A stretch of DNA of 15,225 bases from Anaerolineae bacterium (GCA_030612585.1 JAUWNP010000105.1:1-15225); one strand, 5' to 3'; counted from the stretch's first letter, positions 1 through 6,775 are shown. Numbers and translations are program-made. The notes: generated by a model from the sequence alone, not told the origin.

Positions 1-162
1 GAGAAGCACAGGCTCCTCGCCCCGCTTCTTGAGCACCCACCCGCGCGTGAGTCCCGCGCCGTTGGTCATGTAATACATCGCCGGGTTGCCGTGCACGGCC
101 CCCACGACGAGGGCTGCATCCAGCCCACGCTGCTCCATCAAGCGGTCCAGGTCTTGTTTCAT
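1..162 (-). CDS. Xaa-Pro aminopeptidase-like (creatinase N-terminal) protein, 5' end only
   Basis: Only the first 54 codons are present; the gene continues beyond the left edge of the window. The translation begins MKQDLDRLMEQRGLDAALVV and continues with NPAMYYMTNGAGLTRGWVLKKRGEEPVLL. This is the usual opening of the creatinase/prolidase N-terminal domain found in M24-family Xaa-Pro peptidases. The family removes N-terminal residues preceding proline in cytosolic peptides, using a C-terminal metal-binding pita-bread domain that is not visible here. The ATG at 162-160 is preceded on the minus strand by AAGGAG and AGGAG, so the start is well supported. The same frame is open for a further 40 or so codons upstream, but that part does not resemble the family. 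The exact substrate cannot be told from the N-terminus. Confidence 0.7.
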   Translation of the reverse strand, partial: MKQDLDRLMEQRGLDAALVVGAVHGNPAMYYMTNGAGLTRGWVLKKRGEEPVLL

Positions 163-229
163 CTCTCCTGTTCTCCTTCCTGCCGTCCCCGGATTTCTCG
201 CCAGTTCCCGGTCGACTCTGTACTGCTTA

Positions 230-472
230 TTAGCCCGGTTCAGCGTCTCCGCCTTCAGCGCTGACTGCTGCTTGTTGCATTCGTTCTTGAGCCAACGCCG
301 CACCCCGGATCATCGTCAGCGAGGCAGCCGTATCGAGCATGAGTGTCACGTCGTGATAGTCACTCGTAGGGCCGAACAATCGGCCTGCTGTCAGGATACA
401 ACTGTCTGCACCGATCCTCGCCTTCATCTTATCCGGGCGAGCCCGTTTGGGACAAAAAACCACTTGGGACAC
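230..472 (-). CDS. Doubtful small ORF, possible retropepsin-like remnant
   Basis: This 80-codon ORF starts with GTG at 472 or, more plausibly, ATG at 427. The Shine-Dalgarno is weak in both cases. The stretch GRLFGPTSDYHDVTLMLDTAAS followed by LTMI recalls the start of bacterial retropepsin-like aspartyl proteases, whose catalytic motif is D-T/S-G-A-S. Here the Gly of the motif is Ala, and the ORF ends about 30 residues later, far short of a complete domain. A truncated or decayed gene is therefore the best reading, and chance similarity is possible. The ORF is in the same reading frame as selA, separated from it only by the selA TGA and five codons. The rest of the 163-487 interval holds no gene I can recognise. 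Confidence 0.25.
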   Translation of the reverse strand: MSQVVFCPKRARPDKMKARIGADSCILTAGRLFGPTSDYHDVTLMLDTAASLTMIRGAALAQERMQQAAVSAEGGDAEPG

Positions 473-479
473 GCAGTTC

Positions 480-509
480 CAATCCGTTCAATCCGTTCCC
501 CAATCCGTT
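480..509. repeat. Three copies of CAATCCGTT at the selA 3' end
   Basis: The 9-base unit CAATCCGTT occurs at 480-488, 489-497 and 501-509, with three C residues between the second and third copies. The selA stop codon (TGA, 490-488 on the minus strand) lies across the junction of the first two copies, so the number of copies determines where the selA frame ends. Slippage is a possible origin. Confidence 0.8.
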
Positions 510-1888
510 GACAGTGCCCCCACAACCACTCTCAACAACTCCCGCTCCTCCTCCACCAGCACCGTGCGCGGATCCAGCACCAGCCGATCCTCCTCAATGC
601 GGGCCACCACCGGTGGGTCGGCGGCCCGCAGTGCAGCCGCCAGTTGATCGGGGTGCGCCACCCCCAGCACGACCAGTCTCGTCGGCAACGTCTCGCCGGG
701 CAGGCTGCCCCCACCGACGGTAGAGCGTCCGTCCGCGATCTCGGCCGAGACGCCAGCCCGGCGCAGCGCCCGCCGCCAGCGGCGCGCCCGTCGTTCGACC
801 TCGTCCAGCCCCATCGAGATCATCCGCCAGACCGGGACGCGCTCGGTAGCTTCGTCCTTCAGGTAGTGCAGCAGCGTCGCCTGCAGACCAGCCAGACAGA
901 GTTTGTCGGTCCGCAGCGCGCGGGCCAACGGGTGGGTCTTCAGCGGCTCCACGTACTCCGCCCGCCCGACGATGATTCCCGCCTGCGGGCCGCCCAGCAG
1001 TTTGTCGCCGCTGAAACAGACCACCGCCGCACCCACCGCGAGACTCTCCTGCACCATCGGCTCGTGCATCAGCCCAAACTGGGCCGTGTCGAGCAGCGCG
1101 CCGCTCCCCAGGTCATCCATCACCGGCAGGCCACGCTCGACGCCCAGCGCGACCAATTCGGGCAAGGACGGCTCAGTGGTAAAGCCCACGATGCGGAAAT
1201 TGGAATGGTGCGCCCGCAGGATCAAAGCCACGTCCTCGTGCTGTTCCAGCGGGGCCGCGTAGTCGCGCAGGTGGGTGCGGTTGGTCGTGCCGACCTCGAT
1301 CAGCCGCGCACCACTCTGCGCCATCACATCGGGTATGCGGAAGCCGCCGCCGATCTCCACCAGTTGTCCCCGCGAGATGACCACACCCCGGCCCTGCGCC
1401 AGCCCGGTCAGCGCCAGGAGCACCGCCCCGGCGTTGTTGTTGACCACCAATGCGGCCTCTGCCCCGGTCAGTTCGCACAGATACCGCTCGGCGTGCACAG
1501 TGCGGTGGCCACGCCGCCCCGCCCGCAAGTCATACTCCAACGTGGAGTAGCCCCGCCCCACCGCCTCCATCGCCGCCCGTGCGGCGGTCGAGAGAGGGGC
1601 TCGTCCCAGGTTGGTGTGGATGACGACGCCGGTACCGTTGATGACCGGGCGCAGCGTAGGAACCAACCGCCCCCGCAGACAGACGCCTGCCCGTGCCACC
1701 AGCGGTGCGATGCCCGGCACGTCCGCCCCGGCCCGCACCTCATCGCGCACCACGCCGAGCGTCTCACGCAGCGCGTCCACAGTCTGGCGGTGGCCGTATG
1801 TAGCGACCAGTTCCCGCACGGCCTCCTCGCCGAGCAGCCGGTCCACGCTGGGGAGTTGGCGCAGTTTCTCGCTGGTCATCCGTGTCAC
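488..1888 (-). CDS. selA: L-seryl-tRNA(Sec) selenium transferase (selenocysteine synthase)
   Basis: SelA is a PLP enzyme that converts Ser-tRNA(Sec) to Sec-tRNA(Sec) in the cytosol using selenophosphate. The 466-residue length matches the family (about 460). The N-terminus LRQLPSVDRLL is typical of bacterial SelA. Further signatures are VINGTGVVIHTNLGRAPLS (residues 82-100), VVNNNAGAVLLAL (148-160), RLIEVGTTNRTHLRDY (195-210) and the PLP-lysine motif FSGDKLLGGPQAG (292-304, lysine 296). Two starts are possible. GTG at 1888 comes one base after the upstream gene's TAG; ATG at 1879, nine bases further, follows AGGGTG and may be preferred, giving 463 residues. The gene is tightly coupled to the TIM-barrel protein gene upstream. 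SelB, tRNA-Sec and SelD are needed for selenoprotein synthesis and are not in this window. Confidence 0.95.
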   Translation of the reverse strand: MTRMTSEKLRQLPSVDRLLGEEAVRELVATYGHRQTVDALRETLGVVRDEVRAGADVPGIAPLVARAGVCLRGRLVPTLRPVINGTGVVIHTNLGRAPLSTAARAAMEAVGRGYSTLEYDLRAGRRGHRTVHAERYLCELTGAEAALVVNNNAGAVLLALTGLAQGRGVVISRGQLVEIGGGFRIPDVMAQSGARLIEVGTTNRTHLRDYAAPLEQHEDVALILRAHHSNFRIVGFTTEPSLPELVALGVERGLPVMDDLGSGALLDTAQFGLMHEPMVQESLAVGAAVVCFSGDKLLGGPQAGIIVGRAEYVEPLKTHPLARALRTDKLCLAGLQATLLHYLKDEATERVPVWRMISMGLDEVERRARRWRRALRRAGVSAEIADGRSTVGGGSLPGETLPTRLVVLGVAHPDQLAAALRAADPPVVARIEEDRLVLDPRTVLVEEERELLRVVVGALSTDWGTD

Positions 1889-1889
1889 C

Positions 1890-3158
1890 CTACTCGTTGG
1901 CTAACTTCCGTGCCATTTCCGCAGGCGTTGCGGCCATGATGGACCTGTACTCGATGCCAGGGTAGTGCTGTGCGTAGAACTCCTCCAGCGATAGCGAGCC
2001 GGGCCATTCCTGCGGATTGACTGCGATCACGCACCGTACATCCAGGTCGCCGATGCCCGCGTCGTCGGCACTGCCACCAATGGTGCAGCGACGCCGACCC
2101 CACGCGCCCTCCACCACAGCCCGCGCCCAGGCGGCGTCTGCGTTGGGGGGAAGCAACACGTAGGTACGCTCATACTGAACACGAGGCTGCCCACGCGGTT
2201 CTTTCTCCTTCTCCCCGTCATACACGAACTCCTCTGCCGGGTCTTGCCGTGTGTAGGTAATCAGTTTCTTGGCCACACCCGTCCCGGCCACGTCGAAATC
2301 TACCCACGGCCGGCCGAAACTGCCCCAGGTGAAGATGGTCGCGCCGACGACGTAATCATCCTTTTGTAGTTCCTTGTCGTACCAGACCAACTGCTGGTAG
2401 TAATAGTCGGCCTTATCCGGCTTACCGTCGTGCTCGGCCCAGAAGCCACCCAACTGCTTCCACGCCCCGCCTTCTACGCCCGGCGGCTTGGGGTTCACCA
2501 GCGGGTCAATGCCACACTCGGTGATCGCCAACGGCACGTCTCCCAGCCCGTTCGGGATCAGGTACTGGCGGTAAACCTTGCGATAACGCAACGTCGTCCA
2601 TCCCTCATCTCCCTCATCCGCGTTGGGGTCCAGTTGATGCTTCCCTGTCATCCACCACATCCAGGGGCAACTGTACTCGTGGAGACCGAGGATGGCCTCA
2701 TACTGCTCAGTGGCCCGGAGGGCCGGTAAGAAAGCCGGCCAAAGATGCAGAGGCGGCGTGCCAGCGGCGAAGTTTCCGATCACGCACTTCAACCCCAGGT
2801 TGGCCATCAACTGCATACGCTCCACCTCGAACTGGGCATACCACCTCATACCCTCCTCATCGTTCCAGACCGGCTCGTTGTGTCCCTCCCAGTACTTGAT
2901 GTGGGGATTGGCCCGATATGTGGGCAGTTGATCCTGGACAAACTGCTGAGCCGCTTCGGGAGGCGTCTTCCCAATAGCCTTATGGCCTTGGGCATCGTAG
3001 TCCCCCTGATGCTTGCGACCGATCACCAGAGCGCCAGCCGGGACATCCCTGGCTTTCCCCCAATCGCCCACAAACTTAGCCACCGCCACGCCAGCCCGGA
3101 TGTACTCACCCAAGTCGGCAGCGGATCGCAGAACGTGGGGACCCAATTTAGTAGGCAT
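1890..3158 (-). CDS. TIM-barrel clan-A glycoside hydrolase-like protein with C-terminal 'TYVLLP' domain
   Basis: The 422-residue protein has two features of clan GH-A enzymes. One is a barrel strand ending in EGHNEP (residues 91-96), where Glu95 would be the acid/base. The other is ITECGID (212-218), where Glu214 would be the nucleophile. HEYSC (160-164) and a late TWGS (277-280) also fit a (beta/alpha)8 barrel. After about residue 300 the barrel gives way to a separate domain containing QYERTYVLLPP, TIGGSADDAGIGDLD and HYPGIEYRSI. I associate this domain with Chloroflexota barrel proteins but cannot name its function. There is no signal peptide, so the protein is probably cytosolic unless exported by another route. 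AAGGAGG sits six bases before the ATG, and a promoter lies at 3235-3263. The gene runs into selA with a one-base gap. Substrate is unknown, and enzymatic activity is inferred only from the two Glu motifs. Confidence 0.7.
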   Translation of the reverse strand: MPTKLGPHVLRSAADLGEYIRAGVAVAKFVGDWGKARDVPAGALVIGRKHQGDYDAQGHKAIGKTPPEAAQQFVQDQLPTYRANPHIKYWEGHNEPVWNDEEGMRWYAQFEVERMQLMANLGLKCVIGNFAAGTPPLHLWPAFLPALRATEQYEAILGLHEYSCPWMWWMTGKHQLDPNADEGDEGWTTLRYRKVYRQYLIPNGLGDVPLAITECGIDPLVNPKPPGVEGGAWKQLGGFWAEHDGKPDKADYYYQQLVWYDKELQKDDYVVGATIFTWGSFGRPWVDFDVAGTGVAKKLITYTRQDPAEEFVYDGEKEKEPRGQPRVQYERTYVLLPPNADAAWARAVVEGAWGRRRCTIGGSADDAGIGDLDVRCVIAVNPQEWPGSLSLEEFYAQHYPGIEYRSIMAATPAEMARKLANE

Positions 3159-3234
3159 CCTAATCCTCCTTCTTTACTAGATAGACCTGCACAGGTTTCG
3201 CCGCTGGCCTTGATGCTAAGCCGAAGCCACTATG

Positions 3235-3263
3235 AGTGTACTACAAAATGACTTCGGTGGCAA
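3235..3263 (-). promoter_or_regulatory. Predicted sigma-70 promoter for the TIM-barrel/selA operon
   Basis: On the minus strand TTGCCA (3263-3258) is followed after 17 bases by TACACT (3240-3235). The -35 box matches consensus at 5 of 6 positions and the -10 at 4 of 6. It lies about 75 bases upstream of the ATG at 3158. Confidence 0.55.
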
Positions 3264-3265
3264 GG

Positions 3266-3293
3266 TTGGCACACCCCAGGCTCATGGTATAAT
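3266..3293 (+). promoter_or_regulatory. Predicted sigma-70 promoter for the ABC-F gene
   Basis: TTGGCA (3266-3271), a 16-base spacer and a perfect TATAAT (3288-3293). Transcription would start near 3300, giving a leader of about 45 bases before the ATG at 3345. Only two bases separate its -35 box from the -35 box of the opposite promoter. Confidence 0.75.
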
Positions 3294-3344
3294 TGCCTAC
3301 CATTCACGCTAGAGTCGAAGTGCGCACCACGCGACACGTTCCCT

Positions 3345-5225
3345 ATGTCTACTCTAACCGCCAGCAACTTGGCCAAGTCTTACGGCCCCCAGGACGTCTT
3401 CGAGGGCGTCTCCTTTGAGATTCCCCACGGGGCCAAAATCGCGCTTGTCGGCCCCAATGGCTCAGGCAAGACGACACTGCTGCGCCTGGTTGCCGGACAG
3501 GAGGACCCCACGGCCGGTACCATCCATCGGGCCAAACGGCTGCACATCGCCTACCTTCCCCAACAGGCCGACTTTCCCGCATCCGGTACGCTATGGAGCA
3601 CAATGCTAGAGGTCTTCGCTGACCTGCAGGCCCAGTCTGCCACACTGCGTCGCCTGGAAGCCGCTATGGCGGATCCTGCCACCCGCGAGGGGGCGCTGCA
3701 ACAGTACGACCGAGCCCTGGAAGCGTTTGAACTGGCGGGCGGCTATACGTACGAACAGCGCATTGACCAGGTGCTTTCCGGCCTGGGTTTTGACGAAGAT
3801 GATTTCCAGCGTCCCATGGCGCAACTCAGCGGAGGACAAAAAACGCGCGCCCTGCTGGCCCGCCTCCTGCTGGCAGAGCCCGACCTGCTGCTGATGGACG
3901 AGCCAACCAACCACCTCGACCTGGCGGGTATCGAGTGGCTGGAGAACTATCTCAAAGCGTGGAAAGGCGCTGTGCTCGTCGTGGCCCACGACCGAGCCTT
4001 CCTCAACGCTGTCGTCGAGCGAGTGTGGGAACTGGAGTGGGGCCGGATGGAGCGGTATCGCGGCAACTACAGCGCCTACGTCATCCAGAAAGCCGAGCAT
4101 GTGGCTCTCCAACAAGCCAAGTACGAGCGGCAGCGGCAATTCGTCGCCCGCACTGAGGAGTTCATTCGCCGCAACATCGCTGGACAGCGCAGCCGTGAGG
4201 CGAAGGGGCGGCGCAAACGGCTGGAGCGGGTCGAGCGGGTCGAGCAACCACGGGAGTACCGCCCGCTGAGCCTCGACCTGGGCGACGCAGCCCGCAGCGG
4301 CGACCTGGTGCTGGGCCTCTATGGCCTCACCGTGGGTTACGACTCGGCCAATCCCCTCCTCACGGCCAAGGAGTTCGAACTAAGGCGAGGACAGCGGGTG
4401 GCACTGCTGGGACCTAATGGCTCTGGCAAGACCACCCTGCTGCGCACCACACTGGGCGAAGTCCCACCACTTGCCGGGCGTGTGCGCATTGGGGAGAGCG
4501 TGCACCTGGGCTACTTCGCCCAGGGACACGCGGGCCTTGCCCCCGAGAAAACCGTGCTCGAGACCATCTTGAACACTGGCGAACTGACGATCAGCCAGGC
4601 ACGTAAACTGCTGGGCCGCTATCGCTTCTCTGGCGACGACGTCTTTAAACGCATCGGCGATCTTTCCGGCGGCGAGCAGGCCCGCGTCGCACTGGCCGTC
4701 CTGGCCCGGCAAGGCGCCAACGTCCTGCTCCTCGACGAGCCGACCAACCACCTTGACATCCCCTCCCAGGAAGTGCTGCAAGAGATGCTCTCTGGCTTCG
4801 GCGGCACACTGCTGCTCGTGACCCACGACCGCTACCTGATCCGCAGGCTAGCCACCCGCGTCTGGGTGATTGAGGACGGGCAGTTATGGGAGTTCAAGGA
4901 AGGATACGAGGAATACCACAACTGGGAGATACAGCGGCGACAGCAACGACAGGCACGCCGCGAGATCCGGGGCCAAACGGAGAGAGAACGCGTGCGGAAG
5001 GCCCGCAAGGCTGCGGAGCGGGAGGCAGCGCGGCAAGCACGCCGCCAAGCCGAACTTGAACAGGCCATCCATCGTTTGGAGACGCACCGGGCGCAGTTAG
5101 AAACCCAACTGGCCATCGCCAGCGAGCAGAAGGCAGTCGAGCGGGTGCGCCAATTGGGCGCCGAGTACAACCAGGTCGAAGCGGAACTGGACGCGCTGCT
5201 CGCTGCCTGGACAGATGTGGTATGA
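3345..5225 (+). CDS. ABC-F family ATPase (ribosome-associated type, C-terminal coiled coil)
   Basis: This 626-residue protein has two ABC ATPase domains and no membrane segments, which defines the ABC-F family. These are soluble proteins that act at the ribosomal E site in translation-factor or antibiotic-protection roles. Domain 1 has Walker A GPNGSGKTT (36-44), signature LSGGQ (161-165), Walker B LLLMDEPTNHLD (181-192, catalytic Glu186) and switch His215. A charged linker follows at about 240-305 (QAKYERQRQF, GRRKRLERVERVE), corresponding to the P-site tRNA interaction motif. Domain 2 has Walker A at 356-364, LSGGEQ (440-445), LLLDEPTNHLD (461-471, Glu465) and His494. An Arg/Glu/Ala-rich coiled coil occupies about 530-620, as in Uup/YdiF-like members. 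No clear Shine-Dalgarno precedes the ATG; CGTTCCCT fills that space. The stop overlaps an ATG in the coaE frame (ATGA). The exact subfamily cannot be fixed by eye. Confidence 0.93.
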   Translation: MSTLTASNLAKSYGPQDVFEGVSFEIPHGAKIALVGPNGSGKTTLLRLVAGQEDPTAGTIHRAKRLHIAYLPQQADFPASGTLWSTMLEVFADLQAQSATLRRLEAAMADPATREGALQQYDRALEAFELAGGYTYEQRIDQVLSGLGFDEDDFQRPMAQLSGGQKTRALLARLLLAEPDLLLMDEPTNHLDLAGIEWLENYLKAWKGAVLVVAHDRAFLNAVVERVWELEWGRMERYRGNYSAYVIQKAEHVALQQAKYERQRQFVARTEEFIRRNIAGQRSREAKGRRKRLERVERVEQPREYRPLSLDLGDAARSGDLVLGLYGLTVGYDSANPLLTAKEFELRRGQRVALLGPNGSGKTTLLRTTLGEVPPLAGRVRIGESVHLGYFAQGHAGLAPEKTVLETILNTGELTISQARKLLGRYRFSGDDVFKRIGDLSGGEQARVALAVLARQGANVLLLDEPTNHLDIPSQEVLQEMLSGFGGTLLLVTHDRYLIRRLATRVWVIEDGQLWEFKEGYEEYHNWEIQRRQQRQARREIRGQTERERVRKARKAAEREAARQARRQAELEQAIHRLETHRAQLETQLAIASEQKAVERVRQLGAEYNQVEAELDALLAAWTDVV

Positions 5226-5244
5226 TAGGCGTCACCGACGAAAC

Positions 5245-5266
5245 CCCCGCCGCAGGCGGTGGAGGG
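5245..5266 (+). other. GC-rich hairpin between ABC-F stop and the likely coaE start
   Basis: CCGCC GCA GGCGG forms a five-pair stem with a three-base loop, embedded in a C-rich then G-rich context that could extend it imperfectly. It is followed by GGAGGGG. It could affect the choice between the two coaE starts. No U-tract follows, so it is not a terminator. Confidence 0.4.
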
Positions 5267-5281
5267 GACACCACTAGGTCA

Positions 5282-5884
5282 ATGAATAATCATCGCCCGT
5301 TGCTCATCGGCCTCACAGGCAACATCTGCACAGGCAAATCCACCGTCGCCAGGACGCTGGCTGAACTAGGTGCTGAAGTGATAGACGCAGACAAGGTGGC
5401 CCACGAGGTAATGCGCGCTGGCACCCCTGCCCACGCACAGATCGCCGCAACGTTCGGGCCAGAGGTGCTGGCCCCCAATGGCGAGATTGACCGGGCGCGG
5501 CTAGGGGCGCTGGTCTTTGCTGACCCTGCGGCATTGGCGCGACTAGAGATCATTGTCCATCCCGCTACCATTGAAGCGATCCGCCGCCGTATTGCCATCT
5601 CCCAGGCCACCATCGTGGTAATCGAGGCCATCAAACTCATTGAGGCCGGTTTGGCCGACGGTTGCGACAGCGTATGGGTGACGACCTGCCGGCTGGAGCA
5701 GCAGGTCTACCGCATCATGGGCGGGCGAGGCTTAAGCCGGGCTGAGGCTGAGCAGCGTGTGCGAGCACAGCCGCCCCAGGAGGACAAAATCACCCGCGCC
5801 GATGTAGTGATTGACACCTCAGGGAAGATCTCACAGACGCGGGCGCAGGTGCAGACAGCATGGCAGAGACTGATGGAGCAGTAG
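5282..5884 (+). CDS. coaE: Dephospho-CoA kinase
   Basis: CoaE phosphorylates the ribose 3'-hydroxyl of dephospho-CoA, the last step of coenzyme A synthesis in the cytosol. From the ATG at 5282 the protein has 200 residues, the normal length. It opens with the P-loop IGLTGNICTGKST (9-21), followed by VIDADKVAHEVM (33-44), in which the DAD motif is conserved. Then come VIEAIKLIEAGLADGCDSVWVTTC (113-136), the lid helix RIMGGRGLSRAEAEQRV, and the terminal RADVVIDTSG (172-181). An in-frame ATG at 5222 overlaps the ABC-F stop as ATGA and would add 20 Gly-rich residues that do not resemble the family. That start lacks its own Shine-Dalgarno, so 5282 is preferred, with GGAGGGG 14 bases upstream (rather far). 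Coupling to the ABC-F gene suggests co-transcription. Confidence 0.92.
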   Translation: MNNHRPLLIGLTGNICTGKSTVARTLAELGAEVIDADKVAHEVMRAGTPAHAQIAATFGPEVLAPNGEIDRARLGALVFADPAALARLEIIVHPATIEAIRRRIAISQATIVVIEAIKLIEAGLADGCDSVWVTTCRLEQQVYRIMGGRGLSRAEAEQRVRAQPPQEDKITRADVVIDTSGKISQTRAQVQTAWQRLMEQ

Positions 5885-5904
5885 CCTGTTTTCGAGTTTT
5901 GCGG

Positions 5905-5910
5905 TATACT
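5905..5910 (+). promoter_or_regulatory. Possible -10 box upstream of the GNAT gene
   Basis: TATACT matches the -10 consensus at 5 of 6 positions and lies about 100 bases before the ATG at 6011. I do not find a good -35 box at 15-18 bases upstream, so the promoter is weak, activator-dependent or absent. Confidence 0.3.
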
Positions 5911-5915
5911 TGGGG

Positions 5916-6007
5916 CCAGGGAACACAGATCAGGCTTTCGAGCCTCCCTGGAGAGTCCGCCCTGCGCAGCGCTACGCACATCTCTCGGTCTTGAGATCTC
6001 AAGGAGG
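5916..6007 (+). promoter_or_regulatory. Structured leader with UUCG hairpin and a palindrome overlapping the Shine-Dalgarno
   Basis: Three elements can be drawn. First, CCAGGG (5916-5921) pairs with CCCTGG (5946-5951) around an inner hairpin AGGCT-TTCG-AGCCT (5932-5945), a five-pair stem closed by a UUCG tetraloop. Second, GAGAG (5951-5955) can pair with CTCTC (5982-5986) around TGCG/CGCA. Third, CTTGAGATCTCAAG (5990-6003) is a perfect 14-base palindrome whose last bases overlap the Shine-Dalgarno AAGGAGG (6001-6007). In RNA the palindrome could fold as a five-pair stem that hides part of the ribosome site; in DNA it could be an operator. No known riboswitch class is recognised. Confidence 0.45.
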
Positions 6008-6010
6008 AAC

Positions 6011-6517
6011 ATGGCGCAACGGCAAGAGATCACAGTGCGACGGGGTAAGATGAGCGATGCAGGTAAGATCGCCGCGTTTGTCAATCGCGCTCGACAGGGA
6101 CAACCAGAGATAAACGAGCAGGCGGTCATCGCCCGCTTCCGCAACGTGGGGTTTCTGCTGGCTGAGCAGGATGGGAATCTGGTCGGGATACTGGGTTGGC
6201 AAATAGAGAACCTCATCGTCCAGGTAAGTGACTTCCTGGCCTGGCCAGCTCAGGAGCGCATCGCAGTCGGCCGAGCACTGCTCTCCGAGATGGAGCGGGC
6301 CGCGACCGAGTTACAATGCGAGGTAGTGCTGCTATCCCTGCCACGCCCAACGCCCCCCGGTCTAGTAGAGTTTTGCAGAACGTTCGGGTACCTGTCCAAG
6401 ACGGTCGCCAGTCTGCCCAAAGCATGGCGAGAGGCCGCTTACGAGGCCCACATAGGAAACGACGAGGTAGTACTGATGAAACAATCACGCCCCAATCACG
6501 TGCTCAGCCCACTGTGA
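6011..6517 (+). CDS. GNAT-like N-acetyltransferase family protein
   Basis: The 168-residue protein follows the GNAT order. It has a first strand and helix (ITVRRGKMSDAGKIAAFVNRA, residues 7-27), a strand pair FLLAEQDGNLVGILGWQI (48-65), and the region QERIAVGRALLSEMERAA (81-98), where the acetyl-CoA pyrophosphate loop is expected. A strand VVLLSL (105-110) and FCRTFGYLSK (121-130), like the last motif of the fold, follow. The loop is degenerate: the usual R/Q-x-x-G-x-G/A lacks its first Gly, so CoA binding may be weak or lost. The family transfers acyl groups to amines; the acceptor here is unknown. The Shine-Dalgarno AAGGAGG is strong. The stop is 23 bases before a small membrane protein gene, so the two are probably co-transcribed. 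Confidence 0.65.
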   Translation: MAQRQEITVRRGKMSDAGKIAAFVNRARQGQPEINEQAVIARFRNVGFLLAEQDGNLVGILGWQIENLIVQVSDFLAWPAQERIAVGRALLSEMERAATELQCEVVLLSLPRPTPPGLVEFCRTFGYLSKTVASLPKAWREAAYEAHIGNDEVVLMKQSRPNHVLSPL

Positions 6518-6540
6518 CCAATTTCACTGGAGGTGAATGC

Positions 6541-6735
6541 ATGTCTTCCCTGAAACAATTCGCCAGCCAGCACCCACGCCTAACAGCCTGGCTGGTACTG
6601 GCCATTGGTATGGTGGCCATCCTTGTCTGGTCCGCTCGCGATGTGGGTCTGCTGCCGGGGCAGTGGGCTGCGCTGATCGTCGCCACCATTGGCCTGGCCG
6701 GCCTGTGCGTCTGGATCATCGGATGGGAGGAGTAA
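6541..6735 (+). CDS. Small two-helix membrane protein, unknown function
   Basis: The ATG at 6541 is preceded by GGAGGTGA, a strong Shine-Dalgarno, giving a 64-residue protein. A longer open frame extends upstream within the GNAT gene but has no support. A basic N-terminus (MSSLKQF) leads into a first membrane helix at about 14-32 (LTAWLVLAIGMVAILVW). A short loop SARDVGLLPGQW and a second helix at about 43-62 (AALIVATIGLAGLCVWIIGW) follow, ending in GWEE. By the positive-inside rule both ends probably face the cytoplasm. I recognise no family. It sits 23 bases after the GNAT gene and directly before a terminator, so it ends the operon. Confidence 0.75.
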   Translation: MSSLKQFASQHPRLTAWLVLAIGMVAILVWSARDVGLLPGQWAALIVATIGLAGLCVWIIGWEE

Positions 6736-6775
6736 CCAACGATAGTGAAAACCTCCCGGAGGTTGAAACCAGCCA

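Noticed and set aside
644..1939. 431-codon open frame on the plus strand opposite selA
   Set aside because: It is antisense to a gene with all SelA motifs; its Arg/Gln/His-rich translation has no recognisable domain. GC-rich codons often keep the opposite strand open.
3606..4247. 213-codon minus-strand frame opposite the ABC-F gene
   Set aside because: It is the shadow of a gene with intact Walker and signature motifs.
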